From positions 1 through 64,000 of the forward strand of contig NZ_PJND01000008.1 of assembly GCF_002846575.1 (NCBI RefSeq): 64,000 nucleotides of DNA. Reading direction: 5' to 3'. The stretch's first letter is position 1. Each line of letters starts with the position of its first letter. Position numbers and translations under genes: made by a program. The notes under the pieces are model-generated. The model made no database searches and was not told the origin of the DNA. It was given only the letters and a program-made list of their open reading frames with translations. Source of the DNA: Flavobacterium lindanitolerans (lineage in GTDB: Bacteria; Bacteroidota; Bacteroidia; Flavobacteriales; Flavobacteriaceae). Positions 9,106 to 17,911 of this stretch are shown piece by piece.

Positions 9106-9267
9106 AATGAAGTGTTGTGTTTGGTTTGTAAAAGTAGGCAAAATTTACTTCCAAGTAAAATAAAAATACAGTTTTGCCCTAACCAACCTCCATATTAAAA
9201 GGAGATCATTCTTTGGAGGTTTATTACAACCAAAAAATAACTTCTCCTTTTTACAGAATAAAACACA

Positions 9268-9305
9268 ACCTTAGCATCTCAGAACCTTAGCAACTTAGCC
9301 CCTTA
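9268..9305. repeat. Short CTTAG-type repeat unit
   Basis: ACCTTAGCATCTCAGAACC and the following TTAGCAACTTAGCC match the units at 6119-6236. The site is in the divergent gap between pyrR and a small lipoprotein gene. Confidence 0.6.
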
Positions 9306-9397
9306 TTAAAATTATATAACCAAAAACATGAATCATGTAATATTTTTCTTCGTAAAAAGAAGACCTTTATGATATACAAATCAAAAACAGAAAAGCC

Positions 9398-9562
9398 ATG
9401 AACAAATTATTGAAAATAAACATACTGCTTCTGATACTTCTTACCTTTTCAAGCTGTGAAGTAGTTGAAGGTATTTTTAACTTAGGTGTTGGCGTTGGCG
9501 TCTTTATTGTCATTGCCATTATTGCCCTTGTTATTTTTATCATCAGCAGATTTAAAAAATAA
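9398..9562 (+). CDS. Small lipoprotein with one membrane segment (54 aa)
   Basis: A short ORF with a start and stop that make sense: an N-terminal signal ending in the lipobox FSSC (residue 20 is Cys), then a Gly/Val/Ile-rich segment (about residues 27-50) that reads as a second membrane helix, ending in RFKK. Small proteins of this design (SCEVVEGIF followed by a hydrophobic stretch) are common in flavobacteria and have no known function. A bidirectional terminator follows at once. Confidence 0.7.
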   Translation: MNKLLKINILLLILLTFSSCEVVEGIFNLGVGVGVFIVIAIIALVIFIISRFKK

Positions 9563-9593
9563 AACCATAACCCAACCAACCACCTTTAAACCA

Positions 9594-9630
9594 AAAAAAT
9601 CCCGCTACTTTGCAGTAACGGGATTTTTTA
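9594..9630. terminator. Bidirectional terminator
   Basis: An imperfect stem of AAAATCCCG-C-TACT and AGTA-A-CGGGATTTT around a short loop, with A-run on the left and T-run on the right. It sits between the convergent small lipoprotein and ABC-F genes. Confidence 0.85.
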
Positions 9631-9647
9631 TTTATCATTTCTAGTAT

Positions 9648-11336
<1,689 letters not shown>

Positions 11337-11480
11337 TTAAAACATAGCCTAAACTTCTGATTCCAATAAACCTCTGTTATTTAACGGCATTCTAAATAAT
11401 TGACATTGTTTACATTTAACTATGCCTTAACAGAGAGTTTGGTTGCGTCTGAATATTTTTGTCTATTAGATTCAAATTAA

Positions 11481-12890
11481 ATGCACAATTTAAAAGTTTT
11501 CAAAATCGTATCGCTTTCTTTTCTTTCCATGCTGTCACTGTGCTCGTGTGAAAAGAAATTCAAAAGCGATAATTTCACTGCTTACTTTGGCGGAGAGGTT
11601 TCAAATCCACTAAACCGCTACGTTTTGTTTCTTAAGGACAATAAGGTTATTGACACTATTCCTTTGGACCGAAACAATAGGTTTTTCAAAAAATTTGATT
11701 CCCTCGCTCCCGGATTGTATACTTTTAAACATGAGCCGGAATACCAATACGTTTATTTTGATAAGAACGACAGTATCATGGTACGCATGAACTCTAATGA
11801 TTTTGACGAATCTGTCGTATTTTGCGGACGCGGAGAAGAAAAAAATAATTTCCTGATGGAGATGTATCTTAAGAATGAGGAAGACCGGGACAAGATGTTT
11901 ACCGTATTTGACTATGACGTAAATAAGTTTACAAAATACATCGATTCTGCCTATCATTCCCGAAAAAGCTACTACAATTCAAAAAAAGAATTATTGAAAT
12001 GGAGCGACGATTTTGATACTTATGCACTGGCTTCTCTCGATTTCCCTTACTATACCAAAAAAGAAATTTATCCGGTCATACACGAAATACGAACCGGAGA
12101 AAATATCAGCGAAAGACTTCCAAAGAATTTTTATGAATACCGCGATGAGATTGATTACAATAATAAAGGCCTGACAAACTTCTCGCCTTTTGTAAAATAT
12201 CTTACCTACATGCTGAATAATATGGCAATGGAAAAAGCCGACGATAATGCTTCACCTGAAGACAAGGCTTTAGAAATGAACATCACCAAGCTGAATATTG
12301 CCGATACGCTTTTCAAAAATCCGGAAATCAAAAATACCATTCTCGACAATATTGCCTTTGCCTATCTATTGGAAGACCAGCACATACTGAACAACAAAAA
12401 ATTTCTTGACCGATATAACGAACTGTCAACCGATAAAGGAAATCAGAACGAAATTATCAAAATAGGGAACGCAATTCAGATGTTGAAAAATGACAATGCC
12501 TTACCTAATGTAGACCTGATTGACCTTAATGGAGAAACAGTAAACAGCAAAAAAATTATTAAAGGTAAAACCGTTATTTTTTTCTGGACTGAAAATGCAA
12601 AATCCCATTTCGAAACGGCACACCGTAAAGCTATGGAATTAAAAGCCAAACATCCCGGTTATAATTTTATTGCTATCAATGTTGATGATAACCAGTCAAA
12701 ATGGAAAAATAATCTTTCGAAATACAAATTTGATAAAATCGAAGAATTCCGGGTAAAGGATTTTGAAGAACTAAAACAGAAATGGGTGATTACGAAAATA
12801 CACCGTGCCATCATCACAAATGCGGACGGAACTATTAATAATGCTTTTGTAAATCTGTTTGACGTTAAATTTGTTGACTATCTGAAATAA
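11481..12890 (+). CDS. Thioredoxin-fold lipoprotein, TlpA-like but without CXXC
   Basis: 469 residues. The N-terminus has a lipobox (LCSC, Cys23), so it is probably membrane-anchored on the periplasmic side. Residues about 30-110 look like the DUF4369-type beta domain often fused to TlpA-like proteins. The middle is helical. From about 350 a thioredoxin fold begins (VDLIDLNGE, GKTVIFFWTENAK). The usual WCxxC is replaced by W-T-E-N-A-K at about 369-374, so disulfide chemistry is not expected. A binding or structural role is inferred. It is monocistronic. Confidence 0.8.
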   Translation: MHNLKVFKIVSLSFLSMLSLCSCEKKFKSDNFTAYFGGEVSNPLNRYVLFLKDNKVIDTIPLDRNNRFFKKFDSLAPGLYTFKHEPEYQYVYFDKNDSIMVRMNSNDFDESVVFCGRGEEKNNFLMEMYLKNEEDRDKMFTVFDYDVNKFTKYIDSAYHSRKSYYNSKKELLKWSDDFDTYALASLDFPYYTKKEIYPVIHEIRTGENISERLPKNFYEYRDEIDYNNKGLTNFSPFVKYLTYMLNNMAMEKADDNASPEDKALEMNITKLNIADTLFKNPEIKNTILDNIAFAYLLEDQHILNNKKFLDRYNELSTDKGNQNEIIKIGNAIQMLKNDNALPNVDLIDLNGETVNSKKIIKGKTVIFFWTENAKSHFETAHRKAMELKAKHPGYNFIAINVDDNQSKWKNNLSKYKFDKIEEFRVKDFEELKQKWVITKIHRAIITNADGTINNAFVNLFDVKFVDYLK

Positions 12891-12891
12891 T

Positions 12892-12922
12892 AAAACAGTT
12901 CTCAAAGTCGCAGAGACGCTGG
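12892..12922. repeat. Dispersed repeat copy, CGCAGAGNCGCT type
   Basis: AAAACAGTTCTCAAAG followed by TCGCAGAGACGCTGG, placed right after a stop codon. It matches the copy at 57650-57684, which also begins AAAACAGTT directly after a stop codon. Confidence 0.6.
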
Positions 12923-12929
12923 CTATTAA

Positions 12930-13364
12930 TTAGCTCTTTTTTCTGGTATCGGCAATATGAATAATTTTCCATTTGCCATTATCTTTAAGTAATTGGAATG
13001 AGTTCACCCCTTTATGTGCTAATTTTCCATTTACATAAAATTCATACGGTGTCCAGACATGCGCCAAGGAGCCTTCTACGTTGAAACTATATGAAAGAAG
13101 GCGTTCCTCGAATTTCGTATTCTTAGAAATTGCCGCTATAGATTTTGCAAAATCAGAAAACTTTTCAGTTGTTATCTTCCTTGTTATGGTACTTTCAGAT
13201 ATTGAATGTAATATCATATTTGAATAACAGACAGATTTCATTTTTAGGCTGTCTCTTGTATGAAAACCATCAAAAAAGGTTTGTATCGATTGACGGATTT
13301 CGGCTTCCTGTGCCATTAGGGACTGAAAGCAAATAAAGAAAACAATGGTTACTAATTTTCGCAT
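12930..13364 (-). CDS. Secreted NTF2/SnoaL-like protein (paralogue 1)
   Basis: Start taken at 13364 (MRKLVTIVFF), 144 residues, because the paralogue at 37611-38072 also starts MRKL with the same surrounding bases. A signal peptide ends at LMAQ. The mature part (EAEIRQSIQTFFDGFHTRDSLKM, TKFEERLLSY, AHVWTPYEFYVNGKLAHKGVNS, KWKIIHIADTR) is the small cone-like NTF2/SnoaL fold used for ligand binding or simple catalysis. Its ligand is unknown. Confidence 0.82.
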   Translation of the reverse strand: MRKLVTIVFFICFQSLMAQEAEIRQSIQTFFDGFHTRDSLKMKSVCYSNMILHSISESTITRKITTEKFSDFAKSIAAISKNTKFEERLLSYSFNVEGSLAHVWTPYEFYVNGKLAHKGVNSFQLLKDNGKWKIIHIADTRKKS

Positions 13365-13472
13365 TATGCTTTTTTTAATGTTCATGGATAAATTTAGCAT
13401 AAAATAATTAATAGAACCAAAATTAACAGGTGTCTAATTCAGATACTATGAATATTGTTATTTACTAAAACA

Positions 13473-13502
13473 AAAAAAATCCCGCTAAAGCGGGATTTTT
13501 TA
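13473..13502. terminator. Terminator, tal side
   Basis: AAAAATCCCGC / GCGGGATTTTT stem with TAAA loop and flanking A and T runs, immediately past the transaldolase stop when read leftward. Confidence 0.88.
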
Positions 13503-13518
13503 TATCAGATAAATTCTA

Positions 13519-14175
13519 TTATTTATTTCCTTTTTCAAAATCAGCAACAAACTGTGCCAATCCGATATCTGTCAAAGGGTGTTTCAACAGTCCTGTAATA
13601 GCAGAAAGCGGTCCTGTCATTACATCAGCACCTATCTTGGCACAATTAACGATATGCATTGTATGACGCACAGAAGCAGCCAGGATTTCTGTTTCAAAAC
13701 CATAATTATCATAAATCTCACGGATTTCCTGAATCAGGTTCAAACCATCTGTAGAAACATCGTCCAAACGACCAATAAAAGGAGAAACATAGGTAGCTCC
13801 TGCTTTTGCAGCCAAAATAGCCTGTCCTGCAGAAAATACCAGAGTAACGTTTGTTTTGATTCCTTTATCAGAAAAGTATTTTGCAGCCATTACACCTTCT
13901 TTAGTCATTGGCAACTTAACAACAATCTGCTCGTGCAATTCGGCCAACTCCTCACCTTCTTTCACCATGCCTTCAAAATCAAGTGCATTTACTTCGGCAC
14001 TCACATCACCGTCTACAAGATTGCAGATATCTACATAATGCTTTAAAATATTATTTTTTCCTGTGATGCCCTCTTTCGCCATCAATGAAGGGTTTGTAGT
14101 TACACCATCCAATACACCAAGTGCTTGTGCTTCTTTGATTTGAGCCAGATTAGCCGTGTCGATAAAAAATTTCAT
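13519..14175 (-). CDS. Transaldolase / fructose-6-phosphate aldolase (TalC/MipB type)
   Basis: 218 residues, the short (220-residue) transaldolase class. Begins [16 protein letters not shown], with [14 protein letters not shown], the Schiff-base lysine region KLPMTKEGV near residue 85, and SPFIGRLDD. It moves a dihydroxyacetone unit in the non-oxidative pentose phosphate pathway, or acts as a fructose-6-phosphate aldolase; sequence alone does not settle which. The mRNA ends at the stem-loop just downstream. Confidence 0.94.
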   Translation of the reverse strand: MKFFIDTANLAQIKEAQALGVLDGVTTNPSLMAKEGITGKNNILKHYVDICNLVDGDVSAEVNALDFEGMVKEGEELAELHEQIVVKLPMTKEGVMAAKYFSDKGIKTNVTLVFSAGQAILAAKAGATYVSPFIGRLDDVSTDGLNLIQEIREIYDNYGFETEILAASVRHTMHIVNCAKIGADVMTGPLSAITGLLKHPLTDIGLAQFVADFEKGNK

Positions 14176-14238
14176 TTGTTATAATTTAATTTGTGTGTTT
14201 CTGCTTAAAGTAATGAGTTAAAACTCAAAATTCGGTTG

Positions 14239-14246
14239 CAAAATTA
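14239..14246 (-). promoter_or_regulatory. Possible -7 element of the transaldolase gene
   Basis: Read leftward, TAATTTTG fits TAnnTTTG about 64 bases before the start, overlapping the stop codon of the upstream SDR gene. No TTG at the expected -33 spacing. Confidence 0.3.
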
Positions 14247-15047
14247 CAATTTATAATGGTTCATCAGCATTTTTTCATAAACTTTATCAGGCAATACCCG
14301 TTTTAATACGATGGAAAATTTTTGCATAAAAACACCCACTTTATAATGGATTTTCGGATTGGGAGTTTCAATAATTTTCGCTACAGCAATTGCCATCATA
14401 TCCGGGTTGCTTCCTGAATTGACATGCTCGTCCATCATTTTAAGCGTATCTCCATAAGGTTTTTCATAAGCCGAACCTTTAATCAGAGGTGCATGAAATC
14501 TTCCTGAAGCAATATTGGTTGCAAAATCTCCGGGAGCAATATTGGTAATTTTTATACCAAAATTTTTGACTTCCATACGCAGGGCTTCGGTAATTAGTTC
14601 CAATGCTCCTTTTGAAGCCGAATAAATGCTTCTGTACGGCAATCCCATGTAACCGGCTATAGAAGTTACATTAATGATTAAACCCGATTTCTGGGAACGC
14701 ATTTGTGGTAATACAGCTTTCATGACTTCAATTGGCCCGAAAAAATTGGTTTCGAAATTATTTTTGATTTCAGAAGTCGGGATTTCTTCCAAAGGTCCCG
14801 TAATTCCAACTCCGGCATTATTGATGACTACATCCAGTCTTCCGGCTTTCTGTATGACTTCTAAAACTGCATTTTTAATACTTTCAGCATCTCTCACATC
14901 CAGAGCCACTAAAGGAAATTTAGAATCTGTAATACGCTCCGGATTACGACTGGTACCAAAAACTGTATAGCCTTTTTGGGTCAGATAATCCCCTATTGAT
15001 TTTCCGATTCCTGAGGAACCGCCTGTAATTAATATAGTTTTAGACAT
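14244..15047 (-). CDS. Short-chain dehydrogenase/reductase (classical SDR)
   Basis: 267 residues. Rossmann-fold NAD(P) motif GGSSGIGKSIG near residue 8, NNAGVG near 80, and the catalytic tetrad including Ser in NVTSIAGY (about 128) and YSASK (about 142). After GSSGIG the loop has TSRNPERI, which suggests NADP preference by family experience. The C-terminus ends in a basic stretch. Substrate cannot be named. Upstream lie a long palindrome and the SRP RNA gene. Confidence 0.9.
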   Translation of the reverse strand: MSKTILITGGSSGIGKSIGDYLTQKGYTVFGTSRNPERITDSKFPLVALDVRDAESIKNAVLEVIQKAGRLDVVINNAGVGITGPLEEIPTSEIKNNFETNFFGPIEVMKAVLPQMRSQKSGLIINVTSIAGYMGLPYRSIYSASKGALELITEALRMEVKNFGIKITNIAPGDFATNIASGRFHAPLIKGSAYEKPYGDTLKMMDEHVNSGSNPDMMAIAVAKIIETPNPKIHYKVGVFMQKFSIVLKRVLPDKVYEKMLMNHYKL

Positions 15048-15104
15048 TTTGACTTCTTAGAAGTTTAGAAATTGAAGCCAAATTTAGTGTTTATTTTTTA
15101 TCCA

Positions 15105-15137
15105 AACCCTTTCAGGGTTTAAAACCCTGAAAGGGTT
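15105..15137. repeat. Perfect 16-bp-armed palindrome
   Basis: AACCCTTTCAGGGTTT and its exact reverse complement are separated by one A. Each arm is itself a small hairpin (AACCCT-TTC-AGGGTT). It lies in the gap between the SRP RNA and the SDR gene. It may be a dispersed palindromic repeat or a transcription end signal. Confidence 0.75.
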
Positions 15138-15179
15138 AAAAACAAAAAATCCTCCTCAAAGGGAAGATTTAAAAAAAAT

Positions 15180-15273
15180 GGCAAGCGACCTACATCGCAC
15201 CGCTACAACCGCTTACCCTTGCTGCGTTCCCACCCTGGGGGAGTCTGCAGGAGCTGGTCGTGTAGGACTTGCC
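15180..15273 (-). ncRNA. ffs: Small bacterial signal recognition particle RNA (4.5S type)
   Basis: Read leftward the RNA begins GGCAAG-TCCTACA and ends TGTAGG-TCG-CTTGCC, so both ends pair. The middle has CCAGG followed by GUG-GGAA-CGC and AGCAAGGG, the conserved apical domain with GGAA tetraloop and the AGCA internal loop bound by the Ffh M domain. Length about 94 nt fits small bacterial SRP RNA. A T8 run follows the closing helix, probably as terminator. A good promoter lies just upstream. Confidence 0.93.
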
Positions 15274-15277
15274 GGTG

Positions 15278-15307
15278 CAAATATACAAACATTTTATATT
15301 TTTGCAA
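15278..15307 (-). promoter_or_regulatory. Promoter of the SRP RNA
   Basis: Read leftward, TTG (15307-15305), a 19-base spacer, then TATATTTG (15285-15278) match the Bacteroidota TTG-N19-TAnnTTTG promoter. Transcription would begin within a few bases of GGCAAG, the paired 5' end of the SRP RNA. Confidence 0.8.
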
Positions 15308-15363
15308 GGCCCTTGGCGGTTATAAAATAAAGGTTGTATATTGTCATAATCAATTTTAAAACA

Positions 15364-16425
15364 ATGAAAAAACATAAACTATTAGCATTCATTTTATTAG
15401 GAACTGTACTTGTATCCTGCGGAGATAAAGAAATAGATAAAAAAAATTTATTCAGCATAGAACAATCGGGCTTAAAAGCGACTTATCAGCCTCAGGAATC
15501 GCTTTCTTTGGTTCTGAACAACGACAAAAACAAGACTATCGATTCGATAGCCTACTATATAAATGAAAAAAGAGTTGGTGGCGTTAAAGGAAACAATAAG
15601 TTCGATTTTCCTTTAGCGGATTCTAAATTGGGGTACCAGCAGATAAAGGCAATCGTTTATTATGAAGGACAAAATGCAGAAACGGATGCCCGTATTGAAG
15701 TCGTTTCCAATGTAAAACCAAAATTACTTTCCTATACCATCGTAAACACCTATCCCCATGACGAAACTTCCTATACACAAGGATTGGAATTCTACAGAGA
15801 TACCCTATTTGAAGGAACCGGACAACGCGGTACTTCCAAATTGCTAAAAACAGACTACAAAACCGGAAAAGCCTACCAGTCTGTTAATCTTGAAGGTAAA
15901 TATTTTGGAGAAGGAATTACCATCTTAAATAACAAGGTATATCAGTTAACCTGGCAGGAAAATACAGGTTTTATCTACAATGCAGATAATCTAAAACAAA
16001 TCAGGACTTTTAATTACTTTAAAAATATAGAAGGCTGGGGATTGTGTAATGACGGAAAGCAGATTTACCAGTCTGACGGAACAGAGAAAATCTGGGTGTT
16101 AGACCCGGAAACTATGAAAGAAACAGATTATATCAATGTATATTCTGAATCCAGCAAAATAAAAGCGGTGAATGAATTGGAATGGGTTAACGGGAAAATC
16201 TACGGAAATGTTTACCAAAAAGACGCTGTTGCTGTCATCAATCCAAAAACCGGAGCTGTAGAAGGTATTATTGACCTGAGAGAGCTAAAGACAAAAGTAA
16301 ATATGATGGGCCACGATTTAGGTAATGACGTATTAAACGGATTAGCCTACAATCCAAAAACCAAAACACTTTTTGTGACCGGAAAAAGATGGAACAAAAT
16401 GTTTGAAATCAAAGTTTTGGAATAA
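15364..16425 (+). CDS. Glutaminyl-peptide cyclotransferase, lipoprotein
   Basis: Start set at 15364 (MKKHKLLAFILL); the ATG at 15334 would add ten odd residues ahead of the signal. 353 residues with lipobox VSC near residue 18. It turns N-terminal Gln into pyroglutamate. The C-terminal two thirds is the plant-type beta-propeller glutamine cyclotransferase fold: YPHDETSYTQGLEFY, GLCNDGKQIYQSDG, NELEWVNGKIYGNVY, GHDLGNDVLNGLAY. T9SS cargo often starts with pyroglutamate, so a link with secretion is possible. Confidence 0.92.
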   Translation: MKKHKLLAFILLGTVLVSCGDKEIDKKNLFSIEQSGLKATYQPQESLSLVLNNDKNKTIDSIAYYINEKRVGGVKGNNKFDFPLADSKLGYQQIKAIVYYEGQNAETDARIEVVSNVKPKLLSYTIVNTYPHDETSYTQGLEFYRDTLFEGTGQRGTSKLLKTDYKTGKAYQSVNLEGKYFGEGITILNNKVYQLTWQENTGFIYNADNLKQIRTFNYFKNIEGWGLCNDGKQIYQSDGTEKIWVLDPETMKETDYINVYSESSKIKAVNELEWVNGKIYGNVYQKDAVAVINPKTGAVEGIIDLRELKTKVNMMGHDLGNDVLNGLAYNPKTKTLFVTGKRWNKMFEIKVLE

Positions 16426-16431
16426 GCTTGT

Positions 16432-17112
16432 ATGTCCGGCAAAGTCAACATATCCATTCCTAAACCCTGCCATGAAAACTGGCATGAAATGACTGTTGCC
16501 GAAAAAGGGCGGTTCTGCAATTCGTGCCAGAAAACGGTATATGATTTCACACTATTTTCTGACAGGCAGCTTATTGACAAAATCAATTCAGAATCCAATA
16601 TATGCGGACGTTTTTTGGCATCACAACTCAATAAAGACTTGAGGATGCCAAAAGAGAAAAGCAGTATCTGGATTGCAGGAGTTTCAGGAATATTGAGCTT
16701 TTTGAGCTTGGGAAACCAGGAGATTTACGCACAGGAAAATGTAAAAACAGAACAGACAGAAGAAAAAAATGTTGAAAAAACAATCGACAATTCTTTTGTT
16801 CCTGATATAGAAATTACAGGATTTGTATTTGAACTAGATAAATTGCCTATACCCGGTGTTTCTGTTACAATAGAAGGCAAATCAATTAGCACACAGACAG
16901 ATTTTGATGGCAAATTTTCAATTAAGGCTAGCAAAGGAGACTTATTGAAGTTTCATTATGTAGGTTATAAAGAGACGTCAGTTATGGTTAATTCTAAAAA
17001 ACCAATTATTGTCAAATTAGAAACAACAGATGAAATGCTTGCGGGCGAGGTCATAGTCCGAAGAACCTTCTTCGGAAGAATCTTCCATTCTATAGGCAAT
17101 CTTTTCAGATAA
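16432..17112 (+). CDS. Membrane protein with Cys-motif N-terminus and CarboxypepD_reg-like domain
   Basis: 226 residues, only 6 bases after the cyclotransferase stop, so probably co-transcribed. The N-terminus has CHENWHEM and FCNSCQK plus a further Cys in NICGRF, a pattern like a small metal-binding cluster, also seen at the start of other Bacteroidota proteins. One membrane segment follows (about 82-100). Then a domain of about 90 residues (ITGFVFELDKLPIPGVSVTI, TDFDGKFSI, LKFHYVGYKE) that is CarboxypepD_reg-like, as at the start of TonB-dependent receptors. Function unknown. Confidence 0.72.
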   Translation: MSGKVNISIPKPCHENWHEMTVAEKGRFCNSCQKTVYDFTLFSDRQLIDKINSESNICGRFLASQLNKDLRMPKEKSSIWIAGVSGILSFLSLGNQEIYAQENVKTEQTEEKNVEKTIDNSFVPDIEITGFVFELDKLPIPGVSVTIEGKSISTQTDFDGKFSIKASKGDLLKFHYVGYKETSVMVNSKKPIIVKLETTDEMLAGEVIVRRTFFGRIFHSIGNLFR

Positions 17113-17120
17113 AAACAAAT

Positions 17121-17149
17121 AAAAAACCGAGCATGTAGCTCGGTTTTTA
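17121..17149. terminator. Bidirectional terminator
   Basis: AAAAACCGAGC / GCTCGGTTTTT stem, loop ATGTA. It serves convergent genes ending at 17112 (+) and 17157 (-). Confidence 0.88.
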
Positions 17150-17156
17150 TAATTAA

Positions 17157-17792
17157 TTATGCCTTCTTTTTCTTGGCAGGTGTTGAAGCCGGAGCTACAC
17201 TTGTTGTTTTTCCGTCAACATATTTTTTTTCAGCCGTATTAAATGTAAACGTGTTCTGTTGTGTTTTGTTCTTTTGGACAATATCACCGTCAGGCGTCAG
17301 CGAAAATTCAAAACCTTCCCTCCTTACCTTTTCCTGTGTTTCGGAAGCATTTTTCAACCTATCCAAAAATACTTTTTCTGTGATATTGGTGGTCGTTTGC
17401 TGGTTTGAAAATAGTTTTGTTTTTGTGGTCACATCATATACTTCAGAGAATAACGTACTGCGTACTTCTGTTTTTAAATCCGTTTTAGTGGTTTGCTCTT
17501 CCGTCCAGGTTAGCAGATATAATGGCGTTCCTTTTGCAGAAAAGGCTTTTAGTGCACAATTCTTAGGCAAACTATTTTCGTCAACAGTTTTGATACCTAT
17601 GGTGTCCTTTTTAGCTTTATTATTAATGAACAGGTAAAAATTTCCTTTTACGATTTCGGCCGTAAGATTATCTGCTTTTGCCAGTGCTGTAGAAGCCGGT
17701 TTGGCAGGAGCTTTCTTTTTGGCTCCTTTTTTCTGTCCATAACTTAAAGATGCCGTTAACAGGATCAGTATTAAAAATAAGGTCTTTTTCAT
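17157..17792 (-). CDS. Secreted protein of unknown function, Lys/Ala-rich ends
   Basis: Start at 17792 (MKKTLFLILILL); ORF extension upstream lacks a sensible N-terminus. 211 residues. Signal peptide ends at SYGQ and a KKGAKKKAPAKPA tract follows. The folded part (ADNLTAEIVKGNFYLFINNKAK, LYLLTWTEEQTT, EFSLTPDGDIVQKNK) contains mostly short beta strands. The C-terminus again is Lys-rich with PAKKKKA. No family recognised; a periplasmic location is likely. Confidence 0.7.
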   Translation of the reverse strand: MKKTLFLILILLTASLSYGQKKGAKKKAPAKPASTALAKADNLTAEIVKGNFYLFINNKAKKDTIGIKTVDENSLPKNCALKAFSAKGTPLYLLTWTEEQTTKTDLKTEVRSTLFSEVYDVTTKTKLFSNQQTTTNITEKVFLDRLKNASETQEKVRREGFEFSLTPDGDIVQKNKTQQNTFTFNTAEKKYVDGKTTSVAPASTPAKKKKA

Positions 17793-17858
17793 ATTTTGTT
17801 TTTTAGAAAGCCTAAAATACAAAAAATATAAAACCATAATTGTTAAAAGTGACAAACA

Positions 17859-17893
17859 AAAAAAGCGCAGGGTTATGAATCCTGCGCTTTTAA
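17859..17893 (-). terminator. Terminator of dnaK
   Basis: AAAAGCGCAGG / CCTGCGCTTTT stem, 19 bases past the dnaK stop on the minus strand, with a following T-run. Confidence 0.88.
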
Positions 17894-17911
17894 AATATAA
17901 TCTAAAAGTGA

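Noticed and set aside
13579..14046. 155-aa ORF opposite transaldolase
   Set aside because: It lies wholly inside a strongly recognised gene on the other strand, is Cys/His-rich in the way of shadow frames, and shows no domain.
15190..15375. 61-aa minus-strand ORF over the SRP RNA
   Set aside because: It is antisense to the glutaminyl cyclase start and overlaps the SRP RNA and its promoter; composition is accidental.
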